Positions 1 through 12,147 of a stretch of DNA of 64,000 bases are shown here, one piece after another (position 1 is the stretch's first letter; each line of letters begins with the position of its first letter). Both the position numbers and the translations under genes were made by a program. The notes beneath the pieces are model-generated. The model was not told the origin of the DNA, did not search any database, and was given only the letters and a program-made list of their open reading frames with translations. Source of the DNA: Ampullaceana balthica (lineage: Eukaryota; Mollusca; Gastropoda; Lymnaeidae); contig CALYLW010000011.1 in the NCBI GenBank assembly GCA_944989445.1, forward strand, positions 3,129,501 to 3,193,500, read 5' to 3'.

Positions 1-2315
1 CACGAGAAAACTGCTGGCAATGGTATCCGAGGGCTGTAAATCATACGGCTTTTAACGACGCAATGGGACATAAGACATGCAATACATGGAACGATATACA
101 GCACCAAATGTCTGTCAGCTTGTTTGTGGAAAAAAAACACACAATGAGATTAATCTTTATAATGTTGAAACTTCTCTTTCATCGCCTGTAGTATGTGATG
201 AAGAGTAGGCGAACTTAAAGGGTTTCTGGGGGTGTTATTAAGTTTTTATATATGCTTCATCCAATGTCATTCCGGCGCCAAAGCTGAAGTTAAATTTTGA
301 GGAGTTGGTATCGGGGTCGCCAGTTGAAGTTGTCTTGAAAAAGAAATTTAATTTTTGACTGGTTTAACTACCTAGAACATACAAAAAAAATAATTTCAAA
401 ATAGTTTTTTCTTTTTTAAAGTTCTTTTTTCAACTCGTTTGTGGTTAGACATGCGAGGGCTTCTTAAACATAGTAAACCCTGATGGAGCTTATCGTTACT
501 TCAATGCGAGTAACTTTGAACACAACACCCAGAAAACTTAAGTAAATGTTAAGTCTGAACTTTTCATTATAACTTTTTCTCGTACTGATATTGGCAACTA
601 CGGCTGGCGGATTGGACTTTTTGACGATGACTGTTTTGGGGACCACTGACATCTCAACTAACGTGTAAAGTGAGCAAAGAGTTCCTACATAATTCCCCAT
701 TTCGCCATCTCGTGAAAACTGAAATGAACATCGCAGCCCTCTGACTCGGCTCCGAAATGGAGAGCCCAGACTCCAAGTGTTGAATATCTGCCCCGAGGGG
801 CTGGTAAAGACCCTTGCGAATTGCAACTGGTAATTAGGCAAGTGTCGAGGGGTGGCTCTTCCCGCCTCTGCGTTAGGGGCGTCGCTCCCCTGGCAGGCAT
901 GGTTTACCTCTCCAGGGAGGGGTGGTGAGTGATCTCCGCTCATGGGGTGGGGGTTGCGATGGCTAGAGGGGGATACTAGAAGTATTTGTACTAAAAATAG
1001 AATCTGTACATTGACACATTTAGTGTACAGCTCGCCCCGTTTGTCTCATATATGGGACAGTATTATGTACACATTTAGTGTACAGGAGATACACAGGCAT
1101 ACGGGTTTTCTTTTAAACGTAAACATGGAGGTGTTTGGGTCACGCTGCAACGGTAAACATCTCTGATCTATATCCACGGTCCACATCCACGGTCCATATC
1201 CAGGAATGGATAAAACTGATTTCCATGTGGAAACCATGTTGCTGGAAATAATGACTGTAATATACAGACTGTAACTGCACCTTGAAACTGGAGTTAAACC
1301 AAATGTCAGCAGAGACGTTTCCAAGCCCATTTAACGAGCTCTCCCCGTGCGACTAATACAAGTTCAGACCCCGAACCCAAACCAGACACCAGAAATACCT
1401 CCACAAGATGGTATCATGCCGACACCATCATTAGGATCCCTCGGCTTTGGGCTTTTTCCCGTGGGCAACAATGATGGGCTGAGACGAACTATTGTCAAGC
1501 CTAGTCCAGCATACTTGGGCATGGGGCGATAAGTGGCACCTGTGCCCAGTGTCACTTCTTTTTTTTTGTTGTCCATAACAATTTCCCATGGTCATTGTGT
1601 ACTAGCTGCGCGTACAGGGGCGTACAACTGGAGAAGGATGGAGAGAAAATTGTGGATGTTTTGATAGAACAACGCTATGTATTCGGAAAAAACGTGTGTT
1701 CATAGAAGTGAGTTTTATCTACTTGCATTATGAGTCTGGAGTTTCATTTACATAAGATCAATACAAAATAAACACCCTCACAATAATTAATTATAAATTA
1801 TTATATTATGAAAAATGATAACGTAGAAAAGAAGGAAAAACAGCAACCAGCCACCTGTTGTCATTATGTGAGTTGTGGACACTTAACTATTAAGTTCATA
1901 TCGATGAGGGGGGAATATTCTGATAGTTCGCCCTAACAATGAGCCGACGTCTACAGACCACGTGACAGATCGCCTCGGCGCTTGAAATTGATCGGACTAA
2001 TCTGTAGACAAACACCGTAAGTATCGACACGTTCGCGCGGCTTTAAAACAACGTAAGATATCGACTACTCCTTTATACTCGATTTTAAGTGCGCATGAAT
2101 ATCGAGGGTGGAATTATACTACTGACGAAAAGAACTGACCAAACATTGGTATCGCAGCACTCATTAAAAACCTGCGTCGATACGATTAACCGGCATTAGA
2201 CTATATCACCGGAGATCGAAAACGCTCGCTTTGCCGCCGGCCGTGTTCAAGTATTGAATATATAAATATCGAGATTATGATTATAACAACGAATACCAAC
2301 AACTCCTTATCGCAC
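1..2315. other. non-coding stretch, no gene recognised
   Basis: No exon with convincing splice sites or a recognisable protein domain is visible. The longest open frame is on the minus strand at 464-943 (159 codons). It lies partly over a CpG-bearing block (about 700-950), its translation resembles no family I know, and it could be chance. The rest is AT-rich sequence with short homopolymers. It lies upstream of the candidate gene that starts near 11.15 kb. Confidence 0.6.
1014..1085. repeat. 17-bp direct repeats flanking a short palindrome
   Basis: A 17-bp word beginning ACACATTTAGTG occurs identically at 1014-1030 and 1069-1085. Between the copies, 1042-1059 is an inverted repeat: TGTCTC, a six-base AT spacer, then GGGACA, with one wobble pair. 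This could be the relic of a tiny insertion or a local duplication. There is no coding content. Confidence 0.55.
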
Positions 2316-2372
2316 GTGAGTGTGTGCGTGTGCACGCGCTCGTGTGTGCGTGTGCACGCGCTCGTGTGTGCG
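2316..2372. repeat. alternating purine-pyrimidine GTGTGCGTGTGCACGCGC tract
   Basis: A TG/CG-rich block of about 22 bp with a GTGCACGCGCTC core occurs twice, followed by a third shortened copy ending in GTGTGTGCGCGCAAGC. Alternating purine-pyrimidine sequence rich in CG and TG steps is the classic Z-DNA-prone composition. The block stands out from the surrounding AT-rich DNA. Confidence 0.7.
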
Positions 2373-2740
2373 CGCAAGCGTGTTGTTTATTTTATTTTTT
2401 TTTAAATCATGGTATCGTTTACTCTCTACACCAGGTTGAGCGGTGTAATATTAGTGTCCCCACCAAGTCCTCCCTTGTTTGTACCATGTCCGTCTCATGT
2501 CTCCAACAATTACAACCAGACTGAACATCAGCCTGCCCCCACCCCCCGCCCCCAACCCTCAGCCCCGCTCGTTATCAGTTTTTAAATTGACAGGTTGGAT
2601 TCATCATGACCGGCGGTCCTCTCGATTATTTTCATTGGCAAAGACACCGTTAAATAGCACGCGTTTTTTTAATAAACGAATTTTAAAATAAAAAACGCTA
2701 TACAATATAAATATTTAAAAAAAAATTATTCATGTATATA

Positions 2741-3064
2741 TTATATGTGTGATACCACAGATATGTGTATAAAATATTATATGTGTGATACCACAGATAT
2801 GTGTATAAAATATTATATGTGTGATACCACAGATATGTGTATAAAATATTATATGTGTGATACCACAGATATGTGTATAAAATATTATATGTGTGATACC
2901 ACAGATATGTGTATAAAATATTATATGTGTGATACCACAGATATGTGTATAAAATATTATATGTGTGATACCACAGATATGTGTATAAAATATTATATGT
3001 GTGATACCACAGATATGTGTATAAAATATTATATGTGTGATACCACAGATATGTGTATAAAATA
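2741..3064. repeat. 36-bp minisatellite, 9 copies
   Basis: Nine near-identical head-to-tail copies of a 36-bp AT-rich unit with the core GTGTGATACCACAGATATG. Because 36 is divisible by three and the unit has no stop in one frame of each strand, it produces spurious 12-residue repeat proteins both ways: MCDTTDMCIKYY on + and a Tyr-rich repeat on -. The simultaneous openness, low complexity and lack of splice signals argue against coding. The very low divergence implies recent expansion. Confidence 0.95.
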
Positions 3065-4197
3065 TATTGAATTCTGCTCAATAATCTCAGTCGACACAAA
3101 TTCTGAGACGACTACAGAAAGGTTTGACCAATTATAATTAATTTTTTTACAGGCACAAGTATGAGGTAATACTTCGTACTATTTTGAGTCACTACATTTT
3201 TCTTCAGAACTAACAGTGACGGACATAGGGCCTCTCCCCTCCCCCCCTGACATTGGAGCACTGCTGGTCTATAATAGAACGTCTCCGTGATCTGTCGGAG
3301 CGGGTCGCCTCTTTCATTATGACATGAACAAAATGATGGCAAGACCATGGCCGTGTTCTCCTACCATGTTTATGCTTTGCCCAAATATTTGTTCACCTGA
3401 GAGGGTCCGTGGTCCGGTTACAGGTAAATGACAACTAACCTGCCCGATGATTGATGGGTCCGCGTCCTAATGACTTGCCCGGACAGGGAGACATTCCTCC
3501 AATGCGGTCACGCAGTTTGTTAATTAGCCAGGTTTTACCTCCCATGTTTCTATAAAATGTGTCGCTGTGTACCACTATGGAGATGCCTCATGGAGAGTTA
3601 GTTTTGAGGATGTCTATCGACCACAGCACACACATGACCCTCCCGGAAAACAAAAACTTTATAAAAAAAATATTTTTTAAAAAAATTGGAAAATGCCAAT
3701 ACATTTCCTTCATCTTCGTGTAATTCTTTACGGGAATGCTTCCAAAACGTATTTCTGGCTTTATTTCTGTTCATTTTTTTCACAATTTAAATTTATGACT
3801 GTGAGACTGTAACAGTGATCTACTTTTCAGAGTTAAAGTTTCCACCTAGATTTTGTACTTTTGTTGTAAGTACATCCCAACTGGCGCCACATTTCGTCCC
3901 ACGGCCTTGCACTCTTCTTTGATCTACGCTGAGAAAACTGTCCCTATTGATTGACCGCTCAGACATTTTATCACATCAACATCGGACATTGATTTCACAG
4001 GTGGCCACTAAAGAAACATGAAGCTTGCACACTTGCCTTCGATTATTGTGTACGCGGTGTTCATAAATGTCAAACTCGTATTAGCCAAAAATGTTCAAGT
4101 TTTGTCAATCTTCTTCACTCCCCCCTCCCCCACACCTAAGTTTAAGGGTTGGAGTAACCTAATACCACACCCTCACTACATCTATCGTTTGTTTAGA

Positions 4198-4228
<31 letters not shown>

Positions 4229-5727
4229 AGATTAAATAAATAACGATAATCTATGGCGTGTGCTGTATCATCAACAATTGTTAGGCGTGGACCGTGCGTT
4301 ATCCTTTATCAACAGCTCAGGGCAGAGGTAAATAATTTTAGAATCGTATCCATGATCAAGTTGTCCTGTCAGCCTGAGAATTACTTCCTATACTGTACTG
4401 CACAGAACACCAAGTTAAGGTTCCTTTTTGCTAGATCATTTTGATACGAGCGGATGAGTATGGCCAGAGTATCAATGATTCGAGAAAACGTTGTTCAAGG
4501 TTAGATCCATTGGACACCAGGTTTCAGCAGCTGATTCGGCCTAGCTCCACTGACCAGGTCCATTCCCGACCATAACAAACCTTCTGCCCGGACACAACAG
4601 CCCACAAGACGACCGTTCAATTGAAACTATTTCTCACGGGCGCTTGGAGACGATGCCGCTGTCAGGATTAAAGAGAAAATGGATCTGGCAAGGCGGTGCC
4701 TAAGCTGGGGACAACTAACGACATTAGTCCGCACTTTCAGCGCCATTTGGCAGCCGGCATGTCCCGCCGTCCGCTATCGCTAGTGACTGGACCCCGTAAT
4801 TCAATTATCCTTCGATAAAGCACTGTAACAGGCTCAGGGCTTCGGATGGGCCCAAGGATAACCTCATAGCAACGAAGACAGGACTTTTTCTTCTTCTTTT
4901 TTTTCCGGGGTCCCCCCATCACTTCCTATGGCGAGCCGCTGATCGAGGGCGCAACGCGCTACCTGAATAATTCATGGCGGCCGAGATGAGTTTTGCTAAA
5001 TATGAGTCGTGGTCCCCGGCTAAAACGTCTCTAATCAGCTGTTATGGCTTTAGTCTGCAGTGTAAACGGCGCGATTGTAGGGTTCCACTTCCAGGCTGGT
5101 CCCCGTGGTGTGTCCTTGTAAATGGATTTTGGAGACTTGATATCGATTCGTTGACATCAAAAGTTTTCGTTTTTAGGTTAGGGGTTATTGTGTTTTAAAA
5201 ACAACGAGTTGCAGAGAAGATTAGAGAATATTTCCGCCCAGAAGCACAAGGTGTTCAAAACGATAGTTTGTATGTTATTGATAAAAAGAAATAGTTTAAA
5301 GAAAGATATTTTGTGTTAAGAATTAAACTATAGCATACGATAAATTATTCAGAGGTGGTTCTTAAACGTGGTATTTGGCTCCTGAATGGCTCCTCCGAAG
5401 CCCCGTCTTTCAGCCAGCTAAGTAATCTATGCTAGACGACCTTACAGTAGAGGGCAATTAAATGACCTTGTGTTCAACAACCTCATCTGGTCACCGATGC
5501 ATTAAAATTTCATATCTCACATATTGGTCAGTTTTATTTGAGACTCCCTTAAATATAGGATTAGGTCGATTTCCGGGCAACTTGTCCATAACGTCGGTTT
5601 TAAAAACAAGACCAAGATATAATTGCTGCTTTTCGATATTGATGTATGAGACTATGGATTTTATCGTTGTGGCTTTGAGCCACCTGTTTTGAAAGGTCTC
5701 CAATGAGGCAATAGGCAACTCTTAGAA
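3065..5727. other. non-coding stretch with a GT microsatellite
   Basis: No exon or domain was recognised. It contains poly-pyrimidine runs, a (GT)n tract near 4.2 kb and several short chance open frames. The right edge is the host base A at 5727 that flanks the Helitron insertion. Confidence 0.6.
4199..4226. repeat. (GT)n microsatellite
   Basis: About 14 uninterrupted GT dinucleotides. Similar short GT/AC tracts run into homopolymers near 44685-44709 (GT then G10) and 54097-54120 (C then AC). Confidence 0.95.
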
Positions 5728-6183
5728 TCCTATATAATAAAAGGCAAGTTTCTGTCCGTTCTGTCCCGTCATCTACAGCGATTGGTCCCTCAAACACATA
5801 TGACTCCTACAGCCAATCATATTGAACACGTTTACGCCATTTACGCGGACGTTAAAAATGAGTTATTTTTGGTGCAGTATTTCTTCCAAGACTTTATTTT
5901 GAGTTATGCGCGTTGGGATTTATAGTAAAAAGCTCTGTTTTTACGAGTTATTTATTTTAACTATCTATTCTATCTTCTATCTATCTTCTATCTATATATA
6001 TAATTCTCTATTTGTGGTCGGACCATGCGAGGCAAGAAGATGCAAGTATGTGCAACAGAGCATGACGAATGACCCTCGCTCGGGTCAACTAAACACAGTT
6101 AACGGTTGACAAGCGAAGGTAGTTGAGGGGTGACCAACAATGGCCCTTGCGTTTCACTTGCGTTGTACCTTCATAGAAAAGTG

Positions 6184-6255
6184 AGATTCGTAGTGTACTG
6201 GTTTACACGTCCGCCTCATGCGAGGAAGGTCCTGGGTTCAAGCCCCGGCGAATAT
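6184..6255 (+). tRNA. tRNA-like gene (anticodon CAU, Val-like sequence) inside the Helitron
   Basis: The 72-nt sequence folds into a cloverleaf. The acceptor stem AGATTCG/CGAATAT has one mismatch, the D stem is GTGT/ACAC, and the anticodon stem TCCGC/GAGGA has one mismatch. The anticodon loop is CTCATGC and the T stem is CTGGG/CCCGG. The Pol III A box (TAGTGTACTGG, 6191) and B box (GGTTCAAGCCC, 6235) are 44 nt apart, as in real tRNA genes, and a T run at 6265-6270 could terminate Pol III. Overall sequence is closest in my memory to animal tRNA-Val, yet the anticodon reads CAU. It is most likely a degenerate tRNA gene or the head of a SINE captured by the Helitron, and aminoacylation as a functional tRNA is doubtful. 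Confidence 0.62.
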
Positions 6256-6777
6256 ATATATATATTTTTTAAAAAATTGTCTGTGTTTGTGTCAGTTCTT
6301 TTACCTCTTTATTGCATAGCATACGCCGCAGACTGGCTCATAATAGACAGTGCAAAGAATGGTTGGGGGGTGAGAGTGCAGACGCAAAAAGCAGCACCAA
6401 GTAAATAAAAAATAGCGAGCAAAACATGCACACTTAGGTTGTTGTTACCCGCCTCCCATTTATTACTACCATCCCTTAAACATAAACTTTGTTTGGCCGA
6501 TCCTAGCGAGGGCTGGTCATATTTAGGGTTGTTAATTGAGTGTTGTTGTTTTTTTAAACCGATTATCGATTACGTAACTCAGATTTTAAACCGATTATCG
6601 TTTTACAGCTGTCTTCATAGAAGTTAGGGGTGTACCGAATTTTGCCTGCAAATGTCTCAAAAATAAACAATGAGTTGGCAGTCAAACCGACGTTCACTCG
6701 CGTTGTTTTGATTTCTTCGTGCTGTAGTTTGTGTCCGTTCTTTCTCAACTTTCTTCGCACTCTCTTTGAGCAAGTCT

Positions 6778-6796
6778 GCGGCGTATGCTACGCCGC
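6778..6796 (+). other. Helitron 3' subterminal hairpin
   Basis: GCGGCGTA, loop TGC, TACGCCGC: a perfect 8-bp stem ending seven bases before the CTAG terminus. In Helitrons this GC-rich hairpin is thought to act as the transposition terminator. Its placement and GC richness within AT-rich DNA support the element boundary. Confidence 0.88.
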
Positions 6797-6807
6797 GGGG
6801 CGTCTAG

Positions 6808-9800
6808 TAATGAATAGTATTTTTGACGTGATGCACATGTAATGCCGGTCGAGACGGCTGTTGGAGGGGAGTTACAACATGCCACCGAACGGTGGCGGAA
6901 CGTCCTTGGACGGGCTTTGTTGCTCTTAAGGACATAATCTTCTGATGCATTATAGCTTCCAATGGTAAAGGCTCATTACTCTTCAATTAAAAAAAAACTT
7001 TAACAAAATAAATTTTTATTTATTTTCTTTGCTTTGCTCGCTCAACCCACGTGTCTGCCCGAGGGATGACCACACTACCGAGAGAGACCGAGGGGAGCTC
7101 GGCGTGTAATACCCGAGTGGGAACTGCAGCACGTCATCCCTGTATTGCTCGGATGTAAAAACACTTCTCCGCCAACACCGCGCCCCGCCAACACCGCGCC
7201 CTCACCTCGCCCTACTGCTGTGCACAATGTCAAGGTCAGCTATAATTCCGAACGACCAGCGTTCACGGATCAATGGCCTGACGATTGTGTCAATTAGGTC
7301 GTTCAACCTTTATTGGTTGTGATATCAATTGATTAAATGATCCTGTGTTACGTTTACTCTTGGTCTATATTGATTAGCCATAACTTGATATCTTTCAACA
7401 CTTGGACGTCCACTTAAGATTTCAATGCTTGGATGCTATTCGCGTAATAAACGTTGTCATTTGTCAGACGGGTAACGTAACAGCCCACGACGTCATATTA
7501 CTATTTTTAGACAATGTTTCATTAGACAAATGCATTTCAGCAAATGTATCCAGCACTAATTAATTTGGGAAATATGTATGGACAAAAAGGGCAAACACAA
7601 GAATTTCCAGGCTTAGGCCTACTCACATAAACCACTGTAAAGAGTGCTGCACAGGTGTTATGAATTTGAGCAGAGTTAGAGCCCTTATTTTCTATTATAT
7701 ATTGACGAAATTCTATGCGATTTACTTTACGTCACTGTATGCCCGAGTATTATTTTAATAGAATTCCAATACTAAATGATAATCACAGTTGAGCTCGTGA
7801 GTTTCCATTGCTACGCCGTTTTATGTCTTTGAGCGGACACGTTTAACTGATGACTCCCCGCCCTTCTCCTTACCCCAACCAACGAGAGACACCGCCGTAG
7901 ATGTATATAGGTATTCTATAATAATTGTTAACGTTTGCTTACAACACTTAAGAAACACAATAAAACAAAGCCCACGTTCCCTTGCAATGATGGTGGTCCG
8001 AGCTCCTGACACGTTTTTTTTTCTCCACAGCTAATTCTAATAGCCCAAATCAATACTCCATTGTTCCATTCCCGTTGGTCGTCCTATTTCTGGCCAGAGT
8101 CGGGTGGGGGGTCAATGACATCGCTGTGCGCACGATACGGTGCGATGTTAATTTGATTACTAAGGAGTAGAAAGAAAGATCCCGCGACGGCATAGCAGCT
8201 CTCGCGCTGTGCGGGGTGGTCAGGACGATACATGCAGGTTGACACACAGAACGGGAACAACTGATGACAATGTTGGTCAGCGTTGTGTGGATGACGGGGG
8301 TCCTGTTTTCATGGCTGGTCACGGCTGCGGTCAGCGATGATTTCAAGGGCCTCCCATTGATATACTTTTATTATAGGTGCTGTAGGATAGCGCTGGCAGT
8401 AGATACTAGAACGCCGTGAGCTTGCTTACTAGTTTCGGAACTGCGTATATTGTGATCATCTGGTGGTGGTCCGTGCGGCTAGGTTAATGGTGGAAACGTA
8501 CTCATGAATTTGAAACGTCACTGAAATGGATAGAGCAACATGCTTTTAAAGTTACGTATCTATCGCTTCGTTTGCAGTTAGAGGTGCTCCTATCTTTGAA
8601 CTCTTGTGAGCTCGATTGTACATTACAAATTTATCTTTTTGATATTAAGACACAGCCTCACATTGGAGTCATATATTTAAGAATAAAGCTTCCCGGTGCT
8701 TAGACTTATTCATTTACTAATTTATCTTTCTTCAAACGATTCACAGCGGCACAAATCAAGGTAAAATGTTTCTTCTGGCCAAAGCCATGCCAATGACCTC
8801 CGAACTTTCCATACATTTCAATTAAATGCTAATATTAGTAATGCAGTTTACCATCGAAGTCGAAAATGTAGAAGAGCTCCCCGGAACAAAATGTTATTTA
8901 CACCTGTGTAAATAAAATAGAAAAACCCTGTCTTCTCTCTTAAATAACCAGCTAAACTGGATATTCCCGTGCGTTTTACGAGACACGACGCACAGCTTTT
9001 CACGAGGCAACATCGAGCATTGAAAACCAAAAGCTCGGTTAATTGTTGATAAAGATGCATTCATGGTAATATTCAGGGACTGACAAAAGAGCAGCGAAGA
9101 AAAGGCAACAGCGCCTTTAGACCTCCGGACCCGCCAGCCGTAGACAGATTAGATTTGTCAAAAGGGCTGCGATTGTTAGCGGCTCCAAGGCTGGAAAGAA
9201 TTTCTGAAAACGGACGGGTGCCGCGACTCCAGGGATTGAATAGACGCGTATTGGCGTTCAGGGGAGGAAGCAGGCCTGAAAAAGTAGCCAGGGGGTGGGG
9301 TGGTTATGTAGACGTGAAGAGGTTGGGAAGTTTGAGGGACGGGATGGGTCGACGATGACTTTTATAGAATGTAAATAAATACATGTTTGCTATGAGTTTA
9401 GATCTCGATTATGCAATGAGCGAGCTTGTGGTTTCTAGCATACTGTTGAGATATTGAACTGCGGCGAAACGAAGTATTTAAGTATTAATAAAAAAAATCT
9501 GGAATATTTTGGCAATGTAGTGTCCTGTTAACAATTTCTCCTCACATCTGTCTTTGTTAAAATTATTTTCCTGTAATATTAAATGTCATGGGGCAGTGGA
9601 AAGGGGTGGGGTGTCGCGTTTGTTGCTAGTTCAGTGGGTAACGAAGGGTAGAAGCCTTAAGTTCAGATTTCCGTCGACATCTGGTCTTTAATCGGGCCTC
9701 TGGTATAACTAAAAGCAATTTCTATTGACACCGATCGTGACAAAGAACACACATGTTGTGAAAACTTAAATTAAAATCCCCCTATTTGCCTATTTAATAA

Positions 9801-11152
9801 GCCTATAAAGAAGTGAGTGAAACTCTCACTATACAAGAAGCCGAAACCTCGAGTGGACGGTGTTTTTTTTTAATGAGAATATTTGGATATTCTGTGTGTT
9901 TTGCCGTTATGAAAAAACAAACAAAAGTGTTATTCTTTTTTGAAAAAAATGAAAATGTTATTGTAAATGAAAGGTGTCCTTTTTAATGTTGTATACTGTA
10001 TAGATATTTTTTTTATACCGAGTGCCGATTTCTGAGGTTCTGCTAGAGCCAGTTTTGTATGTGTTCCGTCGGGCCATTCGAGTGAAATGAGACGTTGGGA
10101 CTGTGTCACCGTTTCGTCCCCGGCACTCGAATGAATCCTTACCGTGGCGCGGGACCCACCGCACGGCAAGGCTCAATATGCCGCGATATTTACTTAGTGG
10201 CGGGAGCGCCGCACGCAGTGAAGTAAGAATGTCTTGTGGTGGTGGTGCAGGGGGGAGGGTAGACTGTTGATGGTTGGGCACAGGAAGGCAACCAATTGTG
10301 ACAACAACCGACAAGGAGTAGACATTGGCAAAGGGAGGCGATTGTTATGTTTCATGGAGTCAGTTCAAAGTACTTATAATTTTTTTTTCATTTTATTATT
10401 TTATTTAAAATTATATTTTTAAAAAATTATTTTTTAATGAACAAATACAATAGTTACAAGAAAGAATTCCATAAATTATGTTACAAAGGTTGGCTGCTTT
10501 CTTTGGAGCGAATTATAATAACTTCATTACTAGCGATCAAGGAGTTTTAATATCCACAGAGACAGAGAATTTGTTTTAAAACAATTTTAATAAACGAAAG
10601 TAAAAAAAAATACGAACAGAAAAAAAATCAGACCTATTTATGTGTACCAGTGTTTAGGGCGCGAGTGAATGACAAAGCCACTGCACTGCTGACAAATTGC
10701 ATAAAATTCATTCAGAGCGTAGCCATTTAGAGAAAAGTACTATCTCTATTTCTGTTTGATACGAAATTGAAAACGTTACTATGGTAACCAACGGCGTTGA
10801 TGAAAAGTTCCTATTTACGCTCTCCACAGTTTTTGCCTTTGTTCTCATGGGATCAAAGACAGAATGAGATGCGTGGTACCCAACCTCCCCAGTAACGTCA
10901 TTCAATTATTCAATACTTCCAAAAATAAGTCCAGCATTTAGTTTATATACCTTGTCTCTTTGGCCACAAAGTCAATGGCTTTCGAAAACAGTACTTTTGA
11001 TTAAGGATCATTACAAGTCGAGATGCTGAGCTCATTCAGCAGTCTGATCGATACTATTCCAGTAGGATATTTTGAGATTCCAATCTTGTGCCGTGTGTCA
11101 GCATTTTATCAGTCTTAAATAATTAATTTTTATTTTATTTTTTCAATATCAG
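6808..11152. other. non-coding stretch upstream of candidate gene
   Basis: No recognisable exon. It includes a perfect 16-bp tandem duplication with the core CCGCCAACACCG (7169-7200). A good acceptor-like site at about 8030 (pyrimidine tract then CACAG) is followed by 42 open codons but no convincing donor, so I do not call it. An 8050-8346 minus frame and a 9958-10314 minus frame have no known resemblance. If the start exon at 11.15 kb is real, the promoter and any 5' non-coding exons would lie here, but I cannot point to a promoter. Confidence 0.5.
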
Positions 11153-11196
11153 CCACACTTTTTGCGTTGACTTCCAATACCACATAATCGACTCCG

Positions 11197-11220
11197 ATGA
11201 ATTACTTAAAGCAGTCTAAG
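11197..11220 (+). CDS. putative first coding exon of the + strand gene (8 codons)
   Basis: A 68-nt exon (11153-11220) lies between a pyrimidine-rich acceptor (TTTTTTCAATATCAG, ending 11152) and a perfect donor (AAG then GTAAGT, 11221). Within it, ATG at 11197 gives MNYLKQSK and ends in phase 0. An in-frame TAA lies 12 bases upstream of this ATG, so translation could start here and the left part would be 5' UTR. Phase 0 is what the 16546-16590 exon needs in its chosen frame. The ATG context is unremarkable and eight residues give no homology. Alternatives are a chance pair of splice-like sites, or a non-coding or poison exon, since another frame runs open until a TAA just before the donor. Confidence 0.35.
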
Positions 11221-12147
11221 GTAAGTCCGAGACACTAGCTTTGAAGTCAAAGATCCAAAGATCCACATACAACTCGGAATAAGTCCCGTGAAAGGTTGTG
11301 AAATCTGATTGAGGAATTTCTGAGTCCTCCCTCCCACCCCACCCTGAACGCGTGAGTCAAGCGATTAACGTGCCGCGGTATTTGGTTTCGTTGTTGGAAA
11401 CTCGTAGTCTCCTGATTCTTTAATTAATTTCATAAACGTTCATGAAAGGCCCGGGCTAGGAGAGTCGATTAGTGTCTCCGTCCCAACCAAATCGTCTCCA
11501 TATTGTTTCCAGCCACTCGGCTTATTGGGGTCGAAGGGAACCAGGGGGTACCGTTTCTTCAGTTCTGCAGTCTCTCCCTCGCCCCCTACCCCACAGCTTC
11601 ATGGACGGACGGTCGGCCATTGTTCTCTTTCAGTACCCCCATGAGAATCGAGTCCCGTCTGTCATTTCTGCCCACAGCCCACCCCCTCACCCTGTCCTCG
11701 GGTGAAGCATCCTCCCGATCCTTTTGTCTCCATTGAGGTCCACTCTCCAAGTGTCACCATCTCTAGTGCCGTCCCTTGGGCCACGAGGTCGCCGGATAGC
11801 ATTATATCGAGGTCCACCCTTCCGAAAATGACCAAAATGACATCAGGAAATTTTGAATGACCAATTGACCGATCATGATCAGGAAGATGGAGGCGGACAC
11901 CTAAGAGAGGGGGGGGGGTAAATTTGTCCATGAATGAGATTTCTCGCCACGTGACCCGAGAGACAACTGCGCACTGGACACATACACTATAGGATATTGC
12001 CTCGAGTCGTACCGTCCCTTCGTAATGGGGCCCCGGGGACCCCCGTGAGGCCCGTTTTAATTGTGAAATAACCGAAGTGGGTGGGGGTTCGGGGTGTCCC
12101 GTAATGGTTGCCGAGCTGTAGTGTCAGCAAGAAGGGAAATTGAAATT

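Larger units (their letters stand above)
5728..6807 (+). mobile_element. non-autonomous Helitron, complete ends
   Basis: A 1,080-bp rolling-circle transposon with both diagnostic termini. The 5' end is TCCTATATAATAAA, the same start that characterises HeliBat-type Helitrons. The 3' end is CTAG at 6804-6807, followed by host T. Seven bases before CTAG lies a perfect 8-bp hairpin (6778-6796). The element sits between host A (5727) and T (6808), as expected for Helitron insertion into AT without target-site duplication. There are no terminal inverted repeats and no Rep/helicase frame, so mobilisation would need an autonomous partner elsewhere. Inside are a CTAT-rich microsatellite (about 5960-6007), a tRNA-like gene (6184-6255) and a 13-bp duplication (6556-6568 and 6588-6600). 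The end structure makes this call strong; the exact Helitron family is inferred. Confidence 0.88.

Noticed and set aside
464..943. 159-codon minus open frame
   Set aside because: No domain, no splice pair and no codon pattern convincing enough. Listed only within the non-coding description.
8031..8160. Strong acceptor-like CTCCACAG followed by 42 open codons
   Set aside because: No donor, no polyadenylation signal close by and no recognisable protein.
9620..9672. tRNA-like A box (TAGTTCAGTGG, 9627) and B-like box (GTTCAGATTTCC, 9661)
   Set aside because: The boxes are only about 33 nt apart, too close for a tRNA gene, and the arms do not pair well. It may be a deleted SINE head but cannot be supported.
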